This document shows, piece after piece, positions 1 through 3,737 of a stretch of DNA of 8,041 bases (the first letter of the stretch is position 1; each line of letters opens with the position of its first letter). The DNA is from an uncultured Oscillospiraceae bacterium (GTDB lineage: Bacteria; Bacillota; Clostridia; Oscillospirales; Oscillospiraceae). The notes below the pieces were generated by a model. That model did not search any database. It was given only the letters and a program-made list of their open reading frames with translations, and had not been told where the DNA came from. A program made the translations under genes and the position numbers. The DNA lies in the NCBI GenBank assembly GCA_949093475.1, contig CARXAY010000049.1, positions 1 to 8,041 on the forward strand, written 5' to 3'.

Positions 1-776
1 TGATAGTCCGTGCCCAGCTTGGCGTTGACCTTGGCCATGTACTCCTCCACGATCTCGGGGAGGGCGTCGTAGTACTTGTTGGCGGCCTCGCGGTGCTGGA
101 AGAAGATGTCGCCGTTCTCGTGAGAGCCGCGCATGATGGGCCGCTCGGGATTCAGCGCCCGGGCGCGGAAAGCGTTGACGGAGTCCATGTCCACCATCTC
201 GGCCAGATCCTCATAGTCCCAGATGGCGATCTTCTGGATCTCATGGGAGGTGCGGAAGCCGTCGAAGAAGTTGATGAAGGGGACGCGGCCCTTGATGGCG
301 GCCAGATGGGCCACCGCGCCCAGATCCATGACCTCCTGCGGGTTGGTCTCGCACAGCATGGCGAAGCCGGTCTGGCGGCAGGCCATCACGTCGGAGTGGT
401 CGCCGAAGATGTTCAGCGCATGGGTCGCCAGCGTGCGGGCGGACACATGGAACACGCCGGGCAGCAGCTCGCCGGCGATCTTATACATATTGGGGATCAT
501 CAGCAGCAGACCCTGCGACGCGGTGTACGTCGTGGTCAGCGCGCCCGCATTGAGAGAGCCGTGGACTGCGCCGGCGGCGCCGGCCTCAGATTCCATCTCC
601 ACCACCTTCACGGTAGAGCCAAAGATGTTCTTGCGGCCTGCGGCGGCCCACTGATCCACGTTGTCCGCCATGGGGCTGGACGGCGTGATGGGATAAATAC
701 CCGCCACCTCGGTAAAGGCGTAGGATACGTGGGCGGCGGCGGTGTTGCCGTCCATGGTTTTCAGTTTTCTTGCCAT
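1..776 (-). CDS. nifJ: Pyruvate:ferredoxin (flavodoxin) oxidoreductase, N-terminal part
   Basis: This cytoplasmic enzyme oxidises pyruvate with CoA to acetyl-CoA and CO2 and passes the electrons to ferredoxin or flavodoxin. It is the main pyruvate-cleaving enzyme of anaerobic Clostridia. The window holds the first 258 residues of a protein that is normally about 1,170-1,180 long, so the gene runs off the left edge. The visible part is the thiamine-pyrophosphate pyrimidine-binding domain, beginning MARKLKTMDGNTAAAHVSYA. The segment YPITPSS puts a Thr at 31, VEMESEAGAAGA a Glu at 64, and SARTLATHA an Arg at 114. These are the same numbers as the cofactor and substrate residues known from the Desulfocurvibacter (Desulfovibrio) africanus enzyme. 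FFDGFRTSHE (170-179) is also typical of the family. The start ATG (774-776) follows AGGAGG at 788-793, 11 bases upstream; the gap is a little long but no better start exists. The gene is divergent from secG and has its own promoter. Confidence 0.96.
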   Translation of the reverse strand, partial: MARKLKTMDGNTAAAHVSYAFTEVAGIYPITPSSPMADNVDQWAAAGRKNIFGSTVKVVEMESEAGAAGAVHGSLNAGALTTTYTASQGLLLMIPNMYKIAGELLPGVFHVSARTLATHALNIFGDHSDVMACRQTGFAMLCETNPQEVMDLGAVAHLAAIKGRVPFINFFDGFRTSHEIQKIAIWDYEDLAEMVDMDSVNAFRARALNPERPIMRGSHENGDIFFQHREAANKYYDALPEIVEEYMAKVNAKLGTDY

Positions 777-820
777 TTTACTTATGTCCTCCTTTTATAA
801 AAGAAGTTTTCGCACTGTCC

Positions 821-849
821 ATTGTACCACCCTTTTTTTCGTTTGTAAA
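821..849 (-). promoter_or_regulatory. Promoter of nifJ
   Basis: On the minus strand, TTTACA (849-844) is followed after exactly 17 bases by TACAAT (826-821), preceded by TGG as an extended -10. Transcription would start near 814, giving a leader of about 38 bases that contains the AGGAGG site. This is a SigA-type promoter by match to consensus; no experiment is implied. Confidence 0.75.
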
Positions 850-941
850 TTGCAAAACCACATTTTTCTTGTGAAATTTTTTGTGCCACCTGCACAATTC
901 CGCCCCCATCCTCCATGGGACAAAAATTTTTGCCAAAACCC

Positions 942-970
942 TTGCATTTTTGAAAGAACTATGGTATTAT
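942..970 (+). promoter_or_regulatory. Promoter of secG
   Basis: TTGCAT (942-947), 17 bases, then TATTAT (965-970) preceded by TGG, an extended -10. An overlapping TATAAT at 968-973 gives an alternative with a 20-base spacer, which is less likely. The start point would be near 977, about 65 bases before the secG ATG. Confidence 0.65.
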
Positions 971-1041
971 AATGGCTCGTTAAGAGTTTAACTGCGCCTA
1001 TGTGCAGTTCGGAACGCCAAATAGGAAAGGAAGTACCCCAT

Positions 1042-1278
1042 ATGTCTCCCTTGATGATCGTCCTGACAGTTCTCTACTCCATCTTTTGTCTCTTTCTGAT
1101 CGCCGTCGTCCTGCTCCAGTCCGGCAAGTCCGCGGGTCTGGGCGCGATCTCCGGCGGCGCGGACACCTTTTTGGCCAAGAACAAGGCCAAGACTTGGGAC
1201 GCCCGTCTGGCCAAGATCACCAAGTGGGTGGCCATCGCCTTTATGATCCTCACTCTGGTGCTGGTTCTGTTCCTGTAA
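1042..1278 (+). CDS. secG: Preprotein translocase subunit SecG
   Basis: SecG is the small non-essential partner of SecY and SecE in the membrane channel that exports unfolded proteins; it makes translocation driven by SecA more efficient. The 78-residue product has the usual SecG length and plan: a hydrophobic helix at about residues 3-24, a cytoplasmic loop with the family signature VVLLQSGKSAGLGAISGGAD, a basic stretch (KNKAKTWDARLAKITK), and a second helix at about 56-78. I chose the ATG at 1042 because GGAAAGGAAG (1024-1033) lies 8 bases upstream; the frame is open from 1000, but the extra residues (MCSSERQIG...) do not look like SecG and lack a ribosome site. It is a single-gene unit with its own promoter and a strong terminator. 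Confidence 0.95.
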   Translation: MSPLMIVLTVLYSIFCLFLIAVVLLQSGKSAGLGAISGGADTFLAKNKAKTWDARLAKITKWVAIAFMILTLVLVLFL

Positions 1279-1295
1279 GCTTCACAAGCCCTTCC

Positions 1296-1328
1296 AAACG
1301 CCCTCCCCTGTGGGGAGGGCGTTTTTTT
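1296..1328 (+). terminator. Rho-independent terminator after secG
   Basis: A perfect 13-bp stem (1296-1308 with 1312-1324) closes a 3-base loop TGT and runs into a T tract (1322-1328). The stem starts 17 bases after the secG stop. Confidence 0.93.
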
Positions 1329-1404
1329 GTGCCTCCGCCGGGTATGTTTTCCGGCATATCGGTGTACACTATGGAATAGATTGGAAGGGAAAGGGGGTCA
1401 AGCC

Positions 1405-1650
1405 ATGTTGACCAAGCTGCGCCGGGCGTTTTCCCCGGCCACCTCGGAGAAAACGGAGGATAAGGAAGAACTGCTGGCCGCCATGCGCGCCACCCAGAGC
1501 GCGCTCAACCGCGCCTATGAGGGCTTCAACCGCACCGCCGACGGCGACCTGATCGAGTCCTATGTGTTCGAGATCAAGTCCCTTCAGCACCGCTATTCCT
1601 ACCTGCTGCGCCAGCTCCGGGAGTTAGAGCCTCTGGGCATCGCGGAGTGA
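1405..1650 (+). CDS. Small DUF2508 / YaaL-like protein
   Basis: An 81-residue soluble protein of unknown role. It resembles the YaaL/DUF2508 family of spore-forming Firmicutes, which are short, charged, mostly helical proteins. The best match is the pattern near the C-terminus, IKSLQHRYSYLLRQLRELE, where family members have a conserved Y-x-Y-L-L-R-like helix. The N-terminus is basic (MLTKLRRAF), and residues 21-60 form charged helices. The ATG at 1405 is preceded by AAAGGGGG (1390-1397) at 7 bases; the frame is open further upstream, but that part is translated secG terminator. In Bacillus the yaaL gene sits near recR and bofA, which are not here, so the context does not help. I see no clear promoter; a short palindrome GTGTACAC lies at 1352-1359. 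Confidence 0.72.
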   Translation: MLTKLRRAFSPATSEKTEDKEELLAAMRATQSALNRAYEGFNRTADGDLIESYVFEIKSLQHRYSYLLRQLRELEPLGIAE

Positions 1651-1666
1651 CCCAAGTCTCTACCCC

Positions 1667-1695
1667 TTGACAAACGCTGTTTCCTTGATTATAAT
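1667..1695 (+). promoter_or_regulatory. Perfect-consensus promoter of the antitoxin RNA
   Basis: TTGACA (1667-1672), a 17-base spacer and TATAAT (1690-1695): both hexamers match SigA consensus in all six positions. No open reading frame with a ribosome site follows. A perfect terminator ends about 100 bases downstream, so the product is best read as a small untranslated RNA. The start point would be near 1702. Confidence 0.85.
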
Positions 1696-1703
1696 GCAAA
1701 TAG

Positions 1704-1738
1704 AAAAAGGGCGCTGCCGGTAGACGGTTTAGCCCCTC
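1704..1738 (-). terminator. Probable 3' end of the toxin mRNA
   Basis: On the minus strand a GC-rich stretch with weak local pairing (GGGC near 1737-1734 with GCCC near 1712-1709) runs into TTTTT (1708-1704). The stronger partner of this 3' segment is the toxin leader (1923-1956), so the end may be made or protected by long-range pairing. It lies within about 2 bases of the predicted antitoxin RNA start. Confidence 0.45.
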
Positions 1739-1749
1739 AGATTTAGGTT

Positions 1750-1797
1750 AAGAAGTAACCGCTATCTTTGTGAGGGATGGGCGGTTACTTCTTTTTT
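1750..1797 (+). terminator. Terminator of the antitoxin RNA, overlapping the toxin stop codon
   Basis: AAGAAGTAACCGC (1750-1762) pairs perfectly over 13 bp with 1781-1793, with three extra inner pairs (1764-1766 with 1776-1778), and is followed by TTTTTT (1792-1797). The T run is only on the plus strand; read from minus, the same hairpin is followed by AACCTAAAT. The right arm encodes the toxin's last Lys codons and stop. Confidence 0.88.
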
Positions 1798-1871
1798 GCC
1801 TGAAAGAACAGGCTTATGAGCCCAATGACCACCAAACAGAACTGGAACAGCTCTGAATATGTAAGTCCCAT
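1785..1871 (-). CDS. Small membrane toxin of a type I toxin-antitoxin pair (putative holin-like toxin)
   Basis: A 28-residue peptide, beginning MGLTYSELFQFC and ending SLFFQAKKK: a short polar head, one membrane helix at about residues 7-23 (FQFCLVVIGLISLFF) and a lysine tail. This is the build of the TxpA/BsrG/Fst-like toxins and of peptides annotated as putative holin-like toxins in Clostridia, which insert in the membrane and stop growth when overproduced. The ATG (1869-1871) follows GGAGGTGAT, a nine-base match to the 16S rRNA tail, with 7 bases between GGAGG and ATG. It has its own strong promoter, a leader of about 105 bases full of hairpins, and an opposing small RNA over its 3' end. 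The ribosome site can be masked: CCTCC at 1898-1894 pairs with GGAGG at 1883-1879. The family name rests on pattern, length and context, not on a search. The alternative is a small membrane peptide with a regulatory role. Confidence 0.78.
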   Translation of the reverse strand: MGLTYSELFQFCLVVIGLISLFFQAKKK

Positions 1872-1908
1872 GGCATCACCTCCCCTCAATGGAGGAGGCA
1901 GAAGTCAC

Positions 1909-1928
1909 CCCCTCCGGGATGGGAGGGG
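1909..1928 (-). promoter_or_regulatory. Leader hairpin in the toxin mRNA
   Basis: On the minus strand, CCCCTCC (1928-1922), a six-base loop and GGAGGGG (1915-1909) make a perfect 7-bp stem in the toxin leader. A second stem sits at the very 5' end: GAAAACC (1975-1969), loop TTCC, GGTTTTC (1964-1958). A third can cover the ribosome site. Such leaders are typical of type I toxin mRNAs, which are made inactive and need folding changes or trimming. The folding is by eye. Confidence 0.6.
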
Positions 1929-1983
1929 CAAACCGCCTACCGTATACGGGCAGCGCTGAAAACCGGAAGGTTTTCCTGCTCAC

Positions 1984-2012
1984 AATGTATCATACACCGC
2001 AAAAAATGTCAA
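1984..2012 (-). promoter_or_regulatory. Promoter of the toxin mRNA
   Basis: On the minus strand, TTGACA (2012-2007), a 17-base spacer and TACATT (1989-1984) preceded by TGA, an extended -10. The start point would be near 1977, so the toxin leader is about 105 bases long. Confidence 0.75.
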
Positions 2013-2016
2013 TGTA

Positions 2017-2094
2017 GGGCGCGACGGTCTCGCCTGTCGGCTCGGTCGTGCGATGGGACGCGTGCCACCGGCACGCATCGCCCCCGGCGCGCCG
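2017..2094. repeat. GC-rich palindromic element, possibly a dispersed intergenic repeat
   Basis: The outer arms GGGCGCGACGG (2017-2027) and CCGGCGCGCCG (2084-2094) are inverted matches in 9 of 11 positions. Inside lies a perfect hairpin, GCGTGCC (2060-2066), loop ACC, GGCACGC (2070-2076), extended by GCGAT (2050-2054) with ATCGC (2077-2081) across a five-base bulge. There is no reading frame of note. It resembles short dispersed palindromic repeats of GC-rich Clostridia, but a single copy in this window cannot prove repetition. Confidence 0.5.
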
Positions 2095-2104
2095 TGAACG
2101 TAAC

Positions 2105-2135
2105 AAAAAGGGACGGCTTCTGACAAAGCCATCCC
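2105..2135 (-). terminator. Terminator after the small membrane protein gene
   Basis: On the minus strand, GGGATGGCTT (2135-2126), a six-base loop and AAGCCGTCCC (2119-2110) give a 10-bp stem with one G-U pair, followed by TTTTT (2109-2105). It starts 11 bases past the stop of the 2147-2425 gene. A T run also lies on the other side (2139-2143), so it may work both ways, though the plus-strand stem has a mismatch. Confidence 0.82.
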
Positions 2136-2146
2136 TCGTTTTTCAA

Positions 2147-2425
2147 TCACTGCACAGGCTCTTTTCGCAGGAAGCCATACAAGGCGAGCGCCGCGCCGGA
2201 AAGCAGAAGAACTCCGTGAAATACCGCGCCATACAGCCCGATCTCAAAGGTGCGGGAAAAGAGATAAAGCACCGCATGACCGTTCCATGAAACCCACTCG
2301 CACAAAATGGGGATCTGCATTGCGGTCATTATTGCGATCAACAGCGGGACGGCCGGATACCTTTTCCCAATGACCACGGCCATGACCGCCGCGCCCAAAA
2401 GGAGAAACCACAGCGTCGCTGTCAC
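2147..2425 (-). CDS. Small three-helix membrane protein of unknown function
   Basis: A 92-residue, strongly hydrophobic product. Helices are likely at about residues 4-21 (TLWFLLLGAAVMAVVIG), 25-44 (AVPLLIAIMTAMQIPILCEW) and 62-86, with a short basic tail RKEPVQ. The composition looks like a real membrane protein and a good terminator follows, but the start is weak. The only in-frame choices are GTG at 2425, with GGGAG just one base upstream, or an ATG at residue 15 inside the first helix with no ribosome site; a TGA closes the frame 18 bases above the GTG. The GTG also abuts the strongly structured element 2429-2545. It could therefore be a gene truncated at its 5' end by that element, a leaderless-like small gene, or a remnant. 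I do not recognise the family. Confidence 0.5.
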   Translation of the reverse strand: MTATLWFLLLGAAVMAVVIGKRYPAVPLLIAIMTAMQIPILCEWVSWNGHAVLYLFSRTFEIGLYGAVFHGVLLLSGAALALYGFLRKEPVQ

Positions 2426-2428
2426 GCT

Positions 2429-2545
2429 CCCGTTGGACGCGCTTCACGGCACGGCTTCCCTCCGTCTCGGGGCAAATCGCGCGGCCTCCGGCCGCTTACC
2501 AATTCGCCCCTCGCTCCAGTCCATCCGTGCCTGCGCGTCTACGGG
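2429..2545 (-). repeat. Long nested-hairpin element after ychF
   Basis: Five nested stems share one axis: 2429-2433 with 2541-2545 (5 bp), 2436-2442 with 2533-2539 (7 bp), 2448-2454 with 2525-2531 (7 bp), 2469-2477 with 2502-2510 (9 bp), and 2481-2486 with 2490-2495 (6 bp, loop of three). The fourth stem is A-C mismatched on plus but G-U paired on minus, so the minus-strand RNA folds better, which fits its place 9 bases after the ychF stop. No T run follows, so it is not an ordinary terminator. It may be a structured 3' untranslated RNA or a dispersed mobile repeat; which one is not decided here. Confidence 0.6.
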
Positions 2546-2554
2546 TCGCGCTTC

Positions 2555-3667
2555 TTACACGTTAAACCGGAACAGCACCACGTCGCCATCGGCCATGACG
2601 TACTCCTTGCCCTCGCTGCGAACCAGCCCCTTTTCCCGGGCCGCCGCCATCGAGCCGAGGGTCTGCAGATCCTTGAAGGCCACCACCTCGGCGCGGATAA
2701 AGCCCCGCTCGAAGTCGGTGTGGATCTTCCCCGCCGCTTGGGGCGCTTTCGTGCCCCGGGTGATCGTCCAAGCGCGGCACTCATCCTCGCCGCTGGTGAG
2801 GAAGGAGATGAGGCCCAGCAGCTCGTAGCTGGCCTTGATGAGCCGGTCAAGCCCCGACTCGCTCTGGCCCAGATCCTCCAAGAACATGGCCTTGTCCTCG
2901 GGGGAGAGCTGGGCGATCTCCTCCTCTAACTTGGCGCAGACAGGAAGCACCTGCGCCCCCTCCTTGGCGGCGATCTCCGCCACCTTCTGATAGTAGGCGT
3001 TATCGGCGTGGTGTACGAAGCCGTCCTCGTCCATGTTGGCGGCGTAGATGATGGCCTTGCGGCTCAAAAGTTCCGCGTGATCCAGCAGCTTGGCGTCGTC
3101 GGCGTCGTCACAGGGGAAGCTGCGGGCGGAGTTGCCGTCGTTGAGCCAGCTTGCCAGCTCCTTGAACAGCTCCACCTCATGGAGGTACTTCTTGTCCCCC
3201 TTGGCCAGATTCTCCGCCTTCTTGATCCGCCGCTCCACCATCTCCAAATCGGCCATGATCAGCTCCAGATCAATGGTGGCGATGTCCCCGGCGGGATCGA
3301 CGGGGACGTTCACGCTGGCGTTGTCCACCACGTGCATAATGTTATCGTCGTCAAAGCACCGCACCACATGGATGATGGCGTCGGTGGCCCGGATGTTGCC
3401 CAAAAACTGGTTACCCAGCCCCGCGCCTTTGCTCGCGCCCTTGACCAAGCCCGCGATGTCCACAAACTCGATCACCGCCGGGGTGGTCTTTTTGGGGTGG
3501 TACAGCTCGCTGAGCCAATCCAGCCGCGCGTCGGGCACAGTGACCACCCCCACGTTGGGGTCGATGGTGCAGAAGGGGTAGTTCGCGCTCTCCGCGCCGG
3601 CGTTGGTGATGGCGTTGAACAGGGTGGATTTTCCTACATTTGGAAGTCCGACGATGCCCAGCTTCAT
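2555..3667 (-). CDS. ychF: Redox-regulated/translation-associated P-loop ATPase YchF (OLA1 family)
   Basis: YchF belongs to the Obg-like translation-factor GTPases but prefers ATP; it binds ribosomes and is linked to translation and stress responses. At 370 residues it is slightly longer than the usual 363-366. Motifs in order: G1 GLPNVGKST (7-15), a switch region NYPFCTIDPN (29-38), G3 DIAGLVKGAS (70-79), the family-specific G4 NMDE (211-214) in place of the NKxD of true GTPases, which explains the ATP preference, and G5-like CAK (244-246). Residues 140-170 are charged helix, as expected for the inserted coiled-coil part. The C-terminus is the TGS domain (about 285-367), with GKIHTDFERGFIRAEVV and GDVVLFRFNV. 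The ATG at 3667 has GAGGG 7 bases upstream. It lies 70 bases below fakA on the same strand, behind a hairpin, and has no obvious promoter of its own, so it may be transcribed from the asp23 promoter. Confidence 0.97.
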   Translation of the reverse strand: MKLGIVGLPNVGKSTLFNAITNAGAESANYPFCTIDPNVGVVTVPDARLDWLSELYHPKKTTPAVIEFVDIAGLVKGASKGAGLGNQFLGNIRATDAIIHVVRCFDDDNIMHVVDNASVNVPVDPAGDIATIDLELIMADLEMVERRIKKAENLAKGDKKYLHEVELFKELASWLNDGNSARSFPCDDADDAKLLDHAELLSRKAIIYAANMDEDGFVHHADNAYYQKVAEIAAKEGAQVLPVCAKLEEEIAQLSPEDKAMFLEDLGQSESGLDRLIKASYELLGLISFLTSGEDECRAWTITRGTKAPQAAGKIHTDFERGFIRAEVVAFKDLQTLGSMAAAREKGLVRSEGKEYVMADGDVVLFRFNV

Positions 3668-3696
3668 GGAATATCCCTCATTTCCTTCTCTTTAAC

Positions 3697-3736
3697 GAGA
3701 ACCAACCTCCGAAAAGGTTGGTTCTCCTTGTTTTTT
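3697..3736 (+). terminator. Strong hairpin between fakA and ychF, T run on the plus strand
   Basis: GAGAACCAACC (3697-3707) pairs perfectly over 11 bp with 3716-3726 around the loop TCCGAAAA. The T run (3731-3736) follows it only on the plus strand; on the minus strand, in the direction of both flanking genes, the stem is followed by GTTAAAG. It is thus a good terminator for antisense transcripts, and at most a weak one, or an mRNA-stabilising stem, for the fakA message. Confidence 0.65.
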
Positions 3737-3737
3737 G

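Larger units (their letters stand above)
1702..1797 (+). ncRNA. Putative type I antitoxin antisense RNA
   Basis: A transcript of about 95 bases is predicted from a consensus promoter (1667-1695) to a perfect hairpin with a six-T run (1750-1797). It would be antisense to the last four codons and the whole 3' untranslated part of the small toxin gene at 1785-1871. This is the same arrangement as RatA over txpA and SR4 over bsrG in Bacillus subtilis, where the antitoxin covers the toxin mRNA 3' end. The 5' part (1711-1738) also resembles, in sense orientation, the leader of the toxin mRNA. Expected action, by analogy only: pair with the toxin mRNA, block translation and promote RNase III cleavage. 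The boundaries are estimated from the promoter and terminator. Confidence 0.72.
1711..1956. repeat. Inverted repeat flanking the toxin gene (5'-3' fold-back arms)
   Basis: The left arm is 1711-1738, the right arm 1923-1956. Matching blocks are GCGCTGCC (1711-1718) with 1949-1956, GGTAG (1719-1723) with 1937-1941, CGGTTT (1725-1730) with 1930-1935, and GCCCCTC (1732-1738) with 1923-1929: 26 pairs plus one G-U possibility, and a seven-base insert (1942-1948) in the right arm. Because the toxin mRNA should run from about 1977 to about 1704, both arms lie in one RNA and would tie its 5' leader to its 3' end. The insert makes a 10-base palindrome CCGTATACGG (1940-1949). Confidence 0.8.

Noticed and set aside
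93..800. Long plus-strand reading frame of 235 codons
   Set aside because: It is the reverse-complement shadow of nifJ, whose frame is certain from catalytic residues; the plus frame has His/Gly/Val-rich, unprotein-like content and no ribosome site.
866..890. Possible Rex (NADH-sensing repressor) site TTGTGAAATTT near the nifJ promoter
   Set aside because: Only one half-site looks right; the second half (TTTGTGCC) does not complete the TTGTnnnnnnnnnnACAA-type palindrome, so a Rex operator cannot be supported.
1000..1041. Upstream extension of secG (MCSSERQIGKEVPH)
   Set aside because: No ribosome site before it, and SecG proteins start with the hydrophobic helix; the GGAAAGGAAG site points to 1042.
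2048..2290. Plus-strand frame of 80 codons starting in the palindromic element
   Set aside because: No ribosome site, it crosses a terminator hairpin, and it is antisense to the membrane-protein gene.
2244..2447. Alternative minus-strand frame of 67 codons overlapping the membrane-protein gene
   Set aside because: Lower protein-likeness (Arg/Gly/His-rich, no domain) than the overlapping frame with three clear membrane helices.
2307..2828. Plus-strand frame of 173 codons across the hairpin element and the ychF end
   Set aside because: It runs antisense to ychF and through the palindromic element; composition (Arg/Ser-rich) and the lack of a ribosome site mark it as a shadow.
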